From: Tigheibacillus halophilus
Lineage (GTDB): Bacteria; Bacillota; Bacilli; Bacillales; Amphibacillaceae
NCBI RefSeq assembly: GCF_042683165.1
Contig: NZ_JBHUIZ010000012.1
Span: forward strand, 372,001 to 436,000
Length of the DNA: 64,000 nt
Reading direction: 5' to 3'
Under the pieces are notes generated by a model that did no database searches, was not told the DNA's origin, and saw only the letters and a list, made by a program, of their open reading frames with translations. Positions 27,319 to 36,262 of the stretch are shown in pieces; positions within the stretch are counted from its first letter, which is position 1, and every line of letters begins with the position of its first letter. Made by a program: the position numbers and the translations under genes.

Positions 27319-28254
27319 ATGAGATATGCCACACATGTAAGTGAATTAATCGGGCACACACCATTAATGGAAGTAACCTCTTTCCCGTTGCCGAAGGATG
27401 TGCGCTTATTTGCAAAGCTGGAGTATTTTAATCCGGGAGGCAGTGTGAAGGACCGCCTTGGAAAATATTTGATTGAGCGGGCAATGAAAGAAGGGAAATT
27501 ACAAAAAGGCGGGACCATCATTGAACCAACGGCAGGTAATACAGGTGTCGGGCTGGCATTGGCAGCGATCGCATTTCAAATAAAGACCATTTTTGTCACC
27601 CCAGAGAAATTCAGTTTAGAAAAACAATCCCTGATGAGAGCGCTTGGCTCCACAGTCGTTAATACACCTACAGAGCAGGGGATGGAAGGTGCGATTGCTA
27701 AAACGAAGGAGTTGCTAAAAACATTTCCTGATGCATATTACCCCGGGCAATTTCAAAATCCGGCTAACCCGGATACCTATTATGAAGGACTGGGCCCGGA
27801 AATCTATGAGGCCATGGATGGAAAAATTGATATTTTTGTAGCGGGTGCAGGATCGGGCGGCACGTTTATGGGAACATCCCGTTATTTGAAAGAAAAGAAC
27901 CCACAGATTAAAACGGTCATTGTAGAGCCAGAAGGTTCCATACTGCAAGGGGGAGAACCACGCTCGCATCGGACAGAAGGAATCGGCATGGAATTCATGC
28001 CGCCATTCCTGGATACCGGTTATTTTGATGCTATTCATACGATCTCTGATGAGATAGCTTTCAAACGATTGGCAGAAGCTGCTGTAAAAGAAGGTCTGCT
28101 GGTAGGCAGCTCCTCAGGAGCTGCCTTGGAAGCAAGTCTGCTGGAAGCTGAAAAGGCCCAGCCAGGAACTCATATCGTTACCGTTTTTCCTGACAGCAGT
28201 GAAAGGTATATCAGCAGCGGCATTTATCAAGAAGCGGGAGGACATTTCAAATGA
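27319..28254 (+). CDS. mccA: Cystathionine beta-synthase / O-acetylserine-thiol-lyase MccA
   Basis: A 311-residue fold-type II PLP enzyme of the cysteine synthase family. The PLP lysine is K44 (GGSVKDR), the substrate loop is EPTAGNTGVG and the phosphate-binding loop is AGSGGT. In B. subtilis MccA joins homocysteine and (O-acetyl)serine to cystathionine, the first step of reverse transsulfuration. The next gene overlaps by four bases and supplies the second step, which favours MccA over the assimilatory CysK. ATG 27319 has GAGGT six bases upstream. Confidence 0.92.
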   Translation: MRYATHVSELIGHTPLMEVTSFPLPKDVRLFAKLEYFNPGGSVKDRLGKYLIERAMKEGKLQKGGTIIEPTAGNTGVGLALAAIAFQIKTIFVTPEKFSLEKQSLMRALGSTVVNTPTEQGMEGAIAKTKELLKTFPDAYYPGQFQNPANPDTYYEGLGPEIYEAMDGKIDIFVAGAGSGGTFMGTSRYLKEKNPQIKTVIVEPEGSILQGGEPRSHRTEGIGMEFMPPFLDTGYFDAIHTISDEIAFKRLAEAAVKEGLLVGSSSGAALEASLLEAEKAQPGTHIVTVFPDSSERYISSGIYQEAGGHFK

Positions 28255-29384
28255 ACAAAAAAACGAAATTCATTCATGGCGGCGTCAGCCTCGACCTTTA
28301 TACCGGGGCTGTGTCTACGCCGATTTATCAGGTAAGCACATATAAGCAGGATGGCGTAGGTAATTTTAAATATGAATATTCAAGAACAGGCAACCCGACG
28401 CGCGAGTCTCTTGAAAAGCTGATTGCTGACATTGAAAATGGCACACATGGATTCGCATTTGGTTCCGGTATGGCCGCCATCACAGCCATCGTACATTTAT
28501 TCTCGGCTGGTGATCATATTATTGCTACAGATGATGTATACGGCGGCACATTCCGTGTATTGACAAAGGTATTCAATCGTTTTGAAATTGAAGTGACATT
28601 TGTGGATACAGGTGATACAAACGCCGTACAAGATGCCATTCAACCTAATACAAAAGCTGTATATGTGGAAAGCCCAACTAATCCACTTCTAAAAATTACC
28701 GATATCCGGGCGTTGAGCAGGATTGTACAAAAAAATCAATTACGCTTGATTGTAGATAATACGTTCAGCACACCTTACTGGCAAAATCCGCTTGATCTAG
28801 GGGCGGACATTGTGCTTCACAGTGCGACCAAATACATTGGCGGACATAGTGATGTAGTTGCCGGACTAATTGCGGTCAAAGACAAAACTCTCGCTGAAGA
28901 CATTCATTTCGTGCAAAATTCAACAGGGGGAGTTCTGGGGCCGCAAGACAGCTGGCTGCTCATTCGCGGCATCAAAACCTTGGCGCTGCGTATGGAGGAG
29001 ATTGAGAAAAACGCTAATGCGATTGCACAGTTTTTACAAAAACATCAAGCGGTGGAGAAAGTGTATTATCCGGGTCTTGAAAGCCATCCGGGCCATGATG
29101 TCCATACCAATCAGGCGGAAGGCTTCGGAGGAATGATTTCGTTCGTCGTAGCTGATCAGGAAAAAGCATTGTCCTTATTGCAAAACGTAAACTATTTTAC
29201 ATTAGCTGAGAGCTTGGGGGCAGTAGAAAGCCTGATTTCTATCCCATCCTTGATGACTCACGCCTCTATCCCAAGAGAACGCCGGCTGGCGTTAGGTATT
29301 GCTGATGGATTGATTCGGATTTCTGTCGGTATTGAAGACCAGCGGGACCTCATTACGGATTTAAGCAACGCTTTGGAAGTCTGA
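28251..29384 (+). CDS. mccB: Cystathionine gamma-lyase / homocysteine gamma-lyase MccB
   Basis: A 377-residue Cys/Met-metabolism PLP enzyme that splits cystathionine to cysteine, 2-oxobutyrate and ammonia. The PLP lysine is K194 in HSATKYIGGHSD; YSRTGNPTR and the C-terminal SLGAVESLISIP signature are typical of the family. It overlaps mccA by an ATGA junction, so translation is coupled. Together the two genes convert homocysteine to cysteine. MetC/MetB alternatives are less likely given the partner gene. Confidence 0.93.
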   Translation: MNKKTKFIHGGVSLDLYTGAVSTPIYQVSTYKQDGVGNFKYEYSRTGNPTRESLEKLIADIENGTHGFAFGSGMAAITAIVHLFSAGDHIIATDDVYGGTFRVLTKVFNRFEIEVTFVDTGDTNAVQDAIQPNTKAVYVESPTNPLLKITDIRALSRIVQKNQLRLIVDNTFSTPYWQNPLDLGADIVLHSATKYIGGHSDVVAGLIAVKDKTLAEDIHFVQNSTGGVLGPQDSWLLIRGIKTLALRMEEIEKNANAIAQFLQKHQAVEKVYYPGLESHPGHDVHTNQAEGFGGMISFVVADQEKALSLLQNVNYFTLAESLGAVESLISIPSLMTHASIPRERRLALGIADGLIRISVGIEDQRDLITDLSNALEV

Positions 29385-29430
29385 TAGGGAAACGATGAAG
29401 TCTAAAACAATGAAGGGAAAGCTATACTTT

Positions 29431-29462
29431 ACAGCCATGGATGTGCCGTGGCTGTTTTCCTA
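29431..29462 (+). terminator. Terminator of the yrrT-mccA-mccB operon
   Basis: ACAGCCATGG pairs with CCGTGGCTGT (one wobble), followed by TTTTCC. Confidence 0.75.
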
Positions 29463-29666
29463 TTATAAGTTATTTGTTATTTCTCTAAATTTCTGTATAA
29501 TAGATATAATTTTATGATGGATCAAGGCCATGAAGTTTTTCGCATAGAGAGCTGCTTCCTGTATTTAGAATCGAAAGAAAAGCACCTGGCCACAAGTTCT
29601 CGATAAATGTAACAAGCATCACACCTTTTGAATGAAGCTTCACATGAAAGAAACGGAGGGGACCAT

Positions 29667-30245
29667 ATGAAAAAGCCGATTCTATTAGATTTTCCCAGCG
29701 AATTCCAGACTGAGCGTTTACTTCTCAGATTGCCGTTGCCGGGAGATGGCAAAGTGGTCCATCAGGCAATCACGGCCAGTAAGAATGAACTGAAACCATG
29801 GCTGCCCTTTGCGCAAAAGGAACAGACTCCGGATGAAACGGAGATCAGTGTCAGAGATGCGCATATAGCATTCCAGCAGCGTACAGATTTGCGCTTGCAT
29901 ATTTTTGAGAAAGCAACAGGGGATTTCATCGGCTGTACAGGTCTGCATCGCATTAACTGGAATGTACCTAAGTTTGAAATTGGCTATTGGGTTGATTCAC
30001 GCAAAAGCGGAAACTATTTCATGACTGAAGCTGTTAAGGGTGTCACAGAATTCGCCTTTCGTGAATTGCATGCCAACCGTGTGGAAATCCGGTGCGACTC
30101 TGAAAATGATAGAAGTCGCGCCATTCCAGAAAGACTGCAATTCACATTGGAAGGCATCCTGCATCATGATGACATCGCTCCTGATGAGAGTGGGCTCCGG
30201 GATACGTGTATTTACGCTAAAACTAAAGAAAAGCGTATAAAGTAA
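29667..30245 (+). CDS. RimJ/RimL-type GNAT N-acetyltransferase
   Basis: A 192-residue GNAT protein of the ribosomal-protein-alanine acetyltransferase group. The order is the N-terminal FQTERLLLRLP start, GLHRINWNVPKFEIGYWVD (strand 4) and a helix pair ending in SENDRSRAIPERLQFTLEG. The acceptor may be a protein N-terminus or a small molecule. ATG 29667 is chosen because GGAGGGG lies directly before it; the upstream in-frame ATG at 29628 lacks a ribosome site. It stands alone and converges with the next gene. Confidence 0.88.
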   Translation: MKKPILLDFPSEFQTERLLLRLPLPGDGKVVHQAITASKNELKPWLPFAQKEQTPDETEISVRDAHIAFQQRTDLRLHIFEKATGDFIGCTGLHRINWNVPKFEIGYWVDSRKSGNYFMTEAVKGVTEFAFRELHANRVEIRCDSENDRSRAIPERLQFTLEGILHHDDIAPDESGLRDTCIYAKTKEKRIK

Positions 30246-30256
30246 ATAGAAAATAG

Positions 30257-30287
30257 GAAAGGAGCCGGAACAGTCCGGCTCCTTTAT
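30257..30287. terminator. Bidirectional terminator between GNAT and VOC genes
   Basis: A perfect 12-bp stem (AAAGGAGCCGGA/TCCGGCTCCTTT) with an ACAG loop. Its right arm touches the stop codon of the convergent VOC gene. Confidence 0.88.
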
Positions 30288-30934
30288 TCTACAGAAAAGG
30301 ACAGCTTTTTTTGCTGTGGGTTATCAGAAAAATATATTTTAGTGTTTTGCAGCCGCAAGTAATTTTTATATATTCTTCTGGGCTTCAGTCGGTAAATATT
30401 TGCAAAACGTTCTTTGGTCAGACCGCTCAGTTCAATCTTTGTAATAGCCTGAGGGTTGCTTAGGCTGGAAATCATATTCGGTGTTTCCCATTCAATCAGA
30501 AACGGCAGCGTCTCTTTTTGATAATCAAATAAGGGAAAAAGCATGCGCCATTTCAATGTAGAACCGTCCGGGCGCTGCCGTTGACCGGGAACAGGGCCGT
30601 AGAATCGAATGTCCTTTTCCTGAAAATGTCTGATGTATTCGTTCATTTCAGTTGTCCTAAGGGCGAACTGAAAGGCTGTAGGCTGTTCAGTCTCTTCCAA
30701 TATTTTGGAAAGATGCTGGATTAACGGGTTATCGGCTGTCTTCATTTTCTCTGGATCATTTACACCAAGCCATTCAATATAGGATTCATTGGAAAAGTAT
30801 GCTAAGTAATTATAGGTGCCCCAATTCGCATGGTCCCCACCTTTTATGGCTTTGATGGAAAATTTTCTGCCATAGTTGGAACTGGCCGACTCGGCGTTTT
30901 TTCCGGATATGACGATGTGATCCAATGCCAGCAT
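30284..30934 (-). CDS. VOC-superfamily protein, glyoxalase_3-like
   Basis: A 216-residue protein that starts with LDHIVISGKN, the first beta strand and metal-site histidine of the vicinal-oxygen-chelate fold, followed by GGDHANWGTYNYLAYF and YIEWLGV, typical of the glyoxalase-like domain 3 group (PF13468). These Bacillales proteins have no established substrate. The ATG at 30934 is preceded by CGAGGAGTGG. It is monocistronic. Confidence 0.82.
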   Translation of the reverse strand: MLALDHIVISGKNAESASSNYGRKFSIKAIKGGDHANWGTYNYLAYFSNESYIEWLGVNDPEKMKTADNPLIQHLSKILEETEQPTAFQFALRTTEMNEYIRHFQEKDIRFYGPVPGQRQRPDGSTLKWRMLFPLFDYQKETLPFLIEWETPNMISSLSNPQAITKIELSGLTKERFANIYRLKPRRIYKNYLRLQNTKIYFSDNPQQKKLSFSVE

Positions 30935-31002
30935 GTAACCACTCCTCGTATAGTATATTTAGGCATTGATTTTCAGCCTATCCATTCTGATATATACAAG
31001 CT

Positions 31003-31072
31003 GTTGTAACTCCGTTACTTTACTACAGATGGAAGCTTTCCGTGGGTACGGCTTGAGCCTCCTCGCTTTTTT
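31003..31072 (-). repeat. Degenerate Bacillaceae dispersed intergenic repeat (tentative)
   Basis: On the minus strand the stretch AGCGAGGAGGCTC, then CGGAAAGC, CATCTG and an AAC end resembles a short repeat scattered through intergenic regions of many Bacillaceae. This copy has several substitutions. The remaining 313-base gap before the response regulator holds only AT-rich promoter-like sequence. Identification is from memory of the consensus, so confidence is limited. Confidence 0.4.
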
Positions 31073-31247
31073 ATTCATTCATCTGATTCATTCCATTATC
31101 CAATGGATAGGGTATTGTTGCAAAATTTTTGTCTGCCACGACAGCGGATATTGTACAAGGCCAGCAAAATTTAAAATTTGTCGGAATGATAGCGAGATAT
31201 GTCAAGCTGTATTAAGATAGGAATAGGAAACGAAAGAAGGTGAGTGG

Positions 31248-31934
31248 GTGGATAAACCAGCCATTTTAATTGTGGAAGATGAACAGAAGCTTAGCCGTGT
31301 ACTGCAGCTGGAGCTGGATTATGAAAATTATCAAACGGAAATTGCTGATAATGGCAAAGAAGCCTTGCGTCTTATCCAGGAAAAAGACTGGGATTTGGTT
31401 TTGTTGGATATCATGCTCCCAGGTCTGAGCGGTTTGGAAATATTACGCAGAACACGCCGTAAGGATCAGGAGACACCAATTATACTGCTTACTGCCCGTG
31501 ACCAGGTGTATGACAAAGTGAGCGGATTGGATCAGGGAGCAAATGATTATGTGACCAAGCCATTTCAAATTGAAGAGCTGCTGGCACGTATTCGTGTACA
31601 TTTGCGGCAGGGAAAGGCAAACCATCAAAATGGGGGTAGCCAACTTGTTGTCGGGAAGCTGTTTGTTGATTTGCAAAGCCGCGAAGTCAGACGGGAGGAC
31701 CGGGAGGTTGAACTGACCCCAAGGGAGTTCGATTTGCTTGTATGTCTGCTGAAGAACAAAAATATTGTGTTGACGAGGGAGCAGCTGATTGAACAGGTCT
31801 GGGGCTTTGATTATTTTGGCGACACAAATGTTGTAGATGTATACATCCGTTATTTGCGCCAAAAAATCGATAAGGGTTTTGAAGAACCATATATCCAGAC
31901 TGTTCGCGGTGTAGGATACACCATCAAGGGATGA
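31248..31934 (+). CDS. Response regulator, OmpR family (YkoG-like)
   Basis: A 228-residue regulator with receiver domain (IVEDEQKL; phospho-aspartate in VLLDIMLPGLSG near 52; YVTKPFQIEEL) and winged-helix DNA-binding domain (LTPREFDLLVCLL to TVRGVGYTIKG). It is followed by a kinase overlapping by four bases and a PepSY protein, the same order as B. subtilis ykoG-ykoH-ykoI. The GTG start at 31248 has a GAAGGTGAG ribosome site. ArlR/CusR-type regulators are close relatives, so the YkoG label rests on context. Confidence 0.92.
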   Translation: MDKPAILIVEDEQKLSRVLQLELDYENYQTEIADNGKEALRLIQEKDWDLVLLDIMLPGLSGLEILRRTRRKDQETPIILLTARDQVYDKVSGLDQGANDYVTKPFQIEELLARIRVHLRQGKANHQNGGSQLVVGKLFVDLQSREVRREDREVELTPREFDLLVCLLKNKNIVLTREQLIEQVWGFDYFGDTNVVDVYIRYLRQKIDKGFEEPYIQTVRGVGYTIKG

Positions 31935-31939
31935 GTGAA

Positions 31940-33313
31940 ATGAAACTCCAAACGAAAATTCAGCTGTTTACAAGCATATTCATGCTTCTGCTCGTCTTGT
32001 TGGTAAATGCATCCATTTATTTCCTGTTTCATAAGATTTCCTCTGATACAGAATTGGATTGGCTGGCACATAGTACAGATGATTTGGTCGATGTCCTGCA
32101 TCAGAATCCGAAAATACCGCGGGATGATTTGCTTACGGCCTATTTACCAACAGATGGGATGATCCGTGTGATCAATGAAGATGGAAAGAAGATCATTGAG
32201 AAAGCGAAATCTGTAGAGAATAGAAGCTTGCCGTATAAGTTTAGCAATCAGGAAAAGCACTATATCACCAAGGATGCCAGTAAGAGTCCGGTTGCTGTCG
32301 TGGTTCGGCCGGTTATTTGGGATGACAGCAGAGTTGTCGCTATTCAAGTTTCCCAGCAACTGAAAGCTGTGGAAGCAAATCAGACGACGCTTTTTTATGT
32401 GTTGGTGGTGGCATCACTTGCCATCTTTGTACCGATTCTGATCGCTGCCAGGTTTATGAGTAAATTCCTGCTTCGCCCGATTCAGCAGCTTATTCATACC
32501 ATGAAGGAAAACACAGAAAGTAAAAACTGGAAAAAAATTCAAATGACAAACCAGTCAAAAGATGAACTGTATGAAATGGGACAAACATTCAATGAAATGA
32601 TTGATAATCTCGAAGTCAACTTTGAAAAGCAGGAAATTTTCGTATCTGATGCATCCCATGAATTGAAAACACCAATCTCGATTGTCAAAAGTTATGCGCA
32701 GTTGTTGAAGCGTCGCGGAGCTGAGAATCCGGCTGTCTTTCATGAAGCCATCGAGGCCATCGATTCTGAGGCAGACAGGATGCAAAATCTGGTGGAACAA
32801 ATGCTGCAGCTGGCAAAAAGCCAAGTTGAAACAAACACGGAAACAGTGGAACTAAGCAAACTGGTTTTGGATGCTTATAAGACGTTTTCCGGTGCTTATA
32901 AAGAGCGGGAAATGTATTGTGATATAAGTGAGGAAGCAGCTGCACTGGTGGTGAAAGGCAATCAGCCGCAATTGCAGCAAATCATTTATATCCTGATAGA
33001 TAATGCCTTGAAGTATACAGAAAACGCAATTGAAATGAAATTATCATCCGAAGATGGCCGGGCATCTTTTAAGGTGAAGGATCATGGGGAAGGGATATCT
33101 TCTGCAGACTTGGAGCATATTTTCGATCGCTTTTATCGGGTGGATAAAGCCCGTACAAGGGAGTCCGGAGGAACAGGGCTGGGCTTACCGATAGCCAAAC
33201 AGATCGCACAGGGGCATGGTGGCAAACTGACGGTCGAAAGTGTTATTGGTTATGGAACAACGTTCACTCTGCAGCTGCCCTTGGAAAAAGAAGCAAATCA
33301 GGAAAGACATTGA
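31940..33313 (+). CDS. Sensor histidine kinase (YkoH-like)
   Basis: A kinase of about 457 residues. Membrane segments lie at about 9-30 and 153-175, enclosing a sensor domain of about 120 residues, followed by HAMP, H box (SDASHELKTP), N box (ILIDNALKYTENA), G1 (DHGEGI) and G2 (GGTGLGLPIAK). The upstream regulator stop overlaps an ATG at 31931, but the AAGGG there abuts that codon directly; ATG 31940 has proper spacing and is preferred. The partner is the preceding regulator, and the PepSY protein downstream may be the sensed or regulated product. Confidence 0.92.
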   Translation: MKLQTKIQLFTSIFMLLLVLLVNASIYFLFHKISSDTELDWLAHSTDDLVDVLHQNPKIPRDDLLTAYLPTDGMIRVINEDGKKIIEKAKSVENRSLPYKFSNQEKHYITKDASKSPVAVVVRPVIWDDSRVVAIQVSQQLKAVEANQTTLFYVLVVASLAIFVPILIAARFMSKFLLRPIQQLIHTMKENTESKNWKKIQMTNQSKDELYEMGQTFNEMIDNLEVNFEKQEIFVSDASHELKTPISIVKSYAQLLKRRGAENPAVFHEAIEAIDSEADRMQNLVEQMLQLAKSQVETNTETVELSKLVLDAYKTFSGAYKEREMYCDISEEAAALVVKGNQPQLQQIIYILIDNALKYTENAIEMKLSSEDGRASFKVKDHGEGISSADLEHIFDRFYRVDKARTRESGGTGLGLPIAKQIAQGHGGKLTVESVIGYGTTFTLQLPLEKEANQERH

Positions 33314-33432
33314 ACGCGATAAGTGGTTATTTCCTGTAAAACTCTCAGCAAATTCTAATGTGGCTCACATCGTTTTTTCATTAGGCCTGTTTATACTGAA
33401 GGTATCATGGAGGACGGAGGGAGGTATGCAAA

Positions 33433-34146
33433 ATGAAGAAAAAAATCATGCTAGTCGCTGCTGCAGTGATCATTGTTGCTGCGGGCGGGTGGGGAGTCTA
33501 TCATTCCAATGCCTCCCAGGCTGAGCCGAAATTATCACCATCCGATATTAAACAAATTGTTCAAGATCAATATCCGGGTGAAATCATGGAACTCGATTTA
33601 GATAAGGATTTCAGCAAGGCAGTTTATACTGTGGCCATTGAAGGTGAAAAGAAAATCTATGAGCTGAAAATGGATGGCAATACTGGAGAAGTTCTAAAAC
33701 TGAAAGAAATGCTGCAAATTCCTGAGGCTGCCAAAAGCAAAGAGGATGAGGCCAAATCATTGGGCATCAATGAAAAGAAAGAGGAGCCACAAGAAGAGGA
33801 GCAGACAAAAAAAGAAAAAAAGAACGATCAGACTTCGAACTCCGACAGCAAATCTGAATCGGAAACAGAGCAAAAGCAATCAGGGCATGACGATAACAGC
33901 AAGTATGCGGAAAAACATGCAAATAATTCGTCAAAGCACAAACAAAAAACAGTCATTTCGGCTGAAGAGGCTTCCAGAATTGCGTTGAATCAATTTTCGG
34001 GAACGATCACAGAATTGGAATTGGATGAAGATGACGGCCGATATATTTACGAAATTGAGATTGAAGACGGCAATGACAGGGAAGCAGAATTTGAAATCGA
34101 TGCGATGACTGGCAAAACGATTTCCATCGAGATCGACGATGATTGA
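33433..34146 (+). CDS. Exported PepSY-domain protein, two PepSY repeats
   Basis: A 237-residue protein with one N-terminal membrane or signal segment (about 5-20). Two PepSY domains (about 35-98 and 172-237) flank a highly charged Lys/Glu/Asp/Ser linker (about 100-170) of low complexity. Each PepSY copy has the pattern ...EIMELDLDKDF...YTVAI...KIYELKMDGNTGEVL or its variant. B. subtilis YkoI has the same domain and also follows ykoGH. PepSY proteins are thought to inhibit proteases or modulate the cell surface; the function here is inferred from family only. AGGGAGG precedes the ATG. Confidence 0.88.
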   Translation: MKKKIMLVAAAVIIVAAGGWGVYHSNASQAEPKLSPSDIKQIVQDQYPGEIMELDLDKDFSKAVYTVAIEGEKKIYELKMDGNTGEVLKLKEMLQIPEAAKSKEDEAKSLGINEKKEEPQEEEQTKKEKKNDQTSNSDSKSESETEQKQSGHDDNSKYAEKHANNSSKHKQKTVISAEEASRIALNQFSGTITELELDEDDGRYIYEIEIEDGNDREAEFEIDAMTGKTISIEIDDD

Positions 34147-34148
34147 GA

Positions 34149-34186
34149 GAAGCCATGAGCGGGAGTGTTCATGGCTCTTTGATTTT
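34149..34186 (+). terminator. Terminator of the two-component/PepSY operon
   Basis: AGCCATGA pairs with TCATGGCT around a 10-base loop, followed by CTTTGATTTTA, right after the stop codon. Confidence 0.65.
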
Positions 34187-34254
34187 AGTTGCCTGCATTG
34201 ACCTTTGCATCATTCAGCCGGCAGAATACAATCTGCTTATAGGGGGGCTTAGCG

Positions 34255-35181
34255 TTGAAACAAGATGTTTGGTTACGCATGACAGACGGGCACGAAGTTT
34301 TTGTGAACCATTGGTATGACGAAAAAAATCAACCGAAAGCTGTGCTGCAAATTGCGCATGGTATGGCGGAGCATAGCCAACGTTATGAAGGTTTCGCTGA
34401 GTTTCTTGTCAATAAAGGGGTTTATGTCGTTGCCAACGACCACCGTGGCCACGGAAGAACTGGTGAAAACAGTGGTGCATTAGGATTTTTTGCGGAGGAA
34501 TACGGGTTTGAAAAAGTAGTGGATGACTTGAAAGAAGTCAATCTGTTTATTCACGAGGTGTATCCGGGCGTACCAGTTTTCATGATGGGGCATAGCATGG
34601 GTTCCTTTCTGGTCCGTCGTTTTATACAATGTTATCATGGTGATATTTCTGGTGTAGTCATATCAGGTACAGGTGGCAGTCTCGGATTATTAGGCAAAGT
34701 CGGGAAGCTGATAGCCAAAACGCAAATTTGGACGCGCGGAAAACGGACGGAAAGTCCATTAATGAATAAGCTCTCCTTTGGGAATTATAATCAAGCGATT
34801 CCTGATGTACAGACCGATTTCGATTGGCTGACCAAAGATCAGGACGAGGTAAAGAAGTATATGGAAGATCCATATTGCGGCTTTATCAGTACCTCAGGTT
34901 TTTTCTATGATTTGTTGTCAGGGATAGAGGCGTTACATCAAGCTGATGCGATGCAAAGAATAGAAAAAGACTTGCCTTTTTTGTTTATCAGTGGAGATCG
35001 TGACCCTGTAGGAAATCATACGAAAGGCGTTCTCAAGGTCATTAAGCAATATAAAAAAATAGGAATTCGCCATATAACCTCCATTTTTTATAAGGATGGC
35101 CGCCATGAAATGCTTCATGAGTGGAATCGTGAGGAAGTGATGGCAGATATCGAAAACTGGCTGGATAAATTGCTGAATTGA
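34255..35181 (+). CDS. Alpha/beta hydrolase, monoacylglycerol-lipase/lysophospholipase type
   Basis: A 308-residue serine hydrolase with nucleophile elbow GHSMGSF, oxyanion region HGMAEHSQRYEGFA, catalytic aspartate in SGDRDPVG and catalytic histidine in DGRHEMLHEW. These motifs match the PldB/monoglyceride lipase group. No signal peptide is present, so the protein acts in the cytoplasm, probably in lipid turnover. The TTG start at 34255 has AGGGGGG at good distance. It is monocistronic. Confidence 0.9.
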   Translation: MKQDVWLRMTDGHEVFVNHWYDEKNQPKAVLQIAHGMAEHSQRYEGFAEFLVNKGVYVVANDHRGHGRTGENSGALGFFAEEYGFEKVVDDLKEVNLFIHEVYPGVPVFMMGHSMGSFLVRRFIQCYHGDISGVVISGTGGSLGLLGKVGKLIAKTQIWTRGKRTESPLMNKLSFGNYNQAIPDVQTDFDWLTKDQDEVKKYMEDPYCGFISTSGFFYDLLSGIEALHQADAMQRIEKDLPFLFISGDRDPVGNHTKGVLKVIKQYKKIGIRHITSIFYKDGRHEMLHEWNREEVMADIENWLDKLLN

Positions 35182-35189
35182 ACATTTTA

Positions 35190-35234
35190 TACAAAGACAT
35201 TCCCCCTTTTTTAGGGAGGTGATGTCTTTTTATT
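35190..35234 (+). terminator. Terminator of the lipase-like gene
   Basis: AAAGACAT (35193-35200) pairs with ATGTCTTT (35222-35229) and the inner C and G runs extend the stem; TTTTTATTT follows. Confidence 0.7.
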
Positions 35235-35491
35235 TGGTTGCGGCTTCAAAGTGAAAGTCCATGAAATGACGGTTGTAATGAAAAAGTAAAAAATTGTCTT
35301 GAAAATATCTGTGTACATTGTTAAATTTAATGTAGAGTTTTGAAAAATAATGTTGAAATTTGTCTGGGAGACTCAGCGTTCGGGAAATGGGAGCGAATGC
35401 TCGGTTGATCTTATGCAGGAGGAAAAGAATCAAAGATTTTTTACTTTTCTTACTGCCAAAATGGAGACGGGGAAAGGGAAGCTGAACATAG
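35235..35491 (+). other. Non-coding region upstream of phnC
   Basis: The stretch is AT-rich with possible promoter sequences around 35293-35335, but no clear Pho box or riboswitch could be recognised. Confidence 0.3.
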
Positions 35492-36262
35492 ATGATTGAG
35501 TTCAAAAATGTATCTAAAGTGTACCCCAATGGGACAAAAGGTCTGAATAATGTCAATCTTAAACTGGACAAAGGAGACTTTGTAGTTATTGTCGGCTTGT
35601 CGGGTGCAGGGAAATCTACGCTGCTTAGATCCATCAATAGATTGCATGAGATTACAGAAGGGGAAATTTTGATTGACGACAAGTCAATAACTGCTGCTAA
35701 AGGAAAAGATTTACTTCGCATCCGCAGGGATATCGGCATGATATTCCAGAATTTCAACCTGGTAAAGCGTTCTTCCGTTCTGCGTAATGTACTGTCAGGG
35801 CGTGTTGGGTACCACTCGACAATCCGTACGCTTTTAGGTTTGTTTCCAAAACATGACGTCGCACTGGCGATGGATGCGTTGAACCGTGTGAACATCCAGG
35901 AAAAGGCTTACTCAAGAGCGGATGAATTGTCAGGAGGACAGCAGCAGCGTGTGTCGATTGCCCGTGCATTGGCCCAGGAGGCAAAAATCATTCTGGCAGA
36001 CGAACCGGTTGCTTCCTTGGATCCGCTTACAACAAAACAAGTGATGAATGATTTGAAGCGTATTAACCAAGAGTTGGGTATTACTACCGTTGTCAATTTG
36101 CACTTTGTTGACTTGGCCAGAGAATATGCAACAAGAATTATCGGCATCCGGGCGGGAGAAATAGTCTTTGATGGTCCGGTTGAAGAAGCGACAGATGAAG
36201 TGTTTTCAAGTATCTATGGCCGGGAAATCAAAAAAGATGAAATGCTGGGGGAGACTGACTGA
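35492..36262 (+). CDS. phnC: Phosphonate/phosphite ABC transporter ATP-binding protein
   Basis: A 256-residue ABC ATPase with Walker A (GLSGAGKSTLLRSINRL), signature (LSGGQQQRVSIARALAQ), Walker B (IILADEPVASLDP) and H loop (TVVNLHFVDLA). Two PhnE-type permeases follow with overlaps of one and four bases. The family imports phosphonates, phosphite or similar organophosphorus compounds. No C-P lyase gene is present, so either phosphonate is degraded by a hydrolase encoded elsewhere or the substrate is phosphite or phosphate-like. Confidence 0.93.
   Translation: MIEFKNVSKVYPNGTKGLNNVNLKLDKGDFVVIVGLSGAGKSTLLRSINRLHEITEGEILIDDKSITAAKGKDLLRIRRDIGMIFQNFNLVKRSSVLRNVLSGRVGYHSTIRTLLGLFPKHDVALAMDALNRVNIQEKAYSRADELSGGQQQRVSIARALAQEAKIILADEPVASLDPLTTKQVMNDLKRINQELGITTVVNLHFVDLAREYATRIIGIRAGEIVFDGPVEEATDEVFSSIYGREIKKDEMLGETD

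Noticed and set aside
30966..31220. Possible 84-residue gene before the response regulator
   Set aside because: No ribosome site, odd composition, and it overlaps the suspected dispersed repeat and promoter region.
33746..33988. Plus-strand alternative frame within the PepSY gene
   Set aside because: It is a shadow of the lysine/glutamate-rich linker in another frame.
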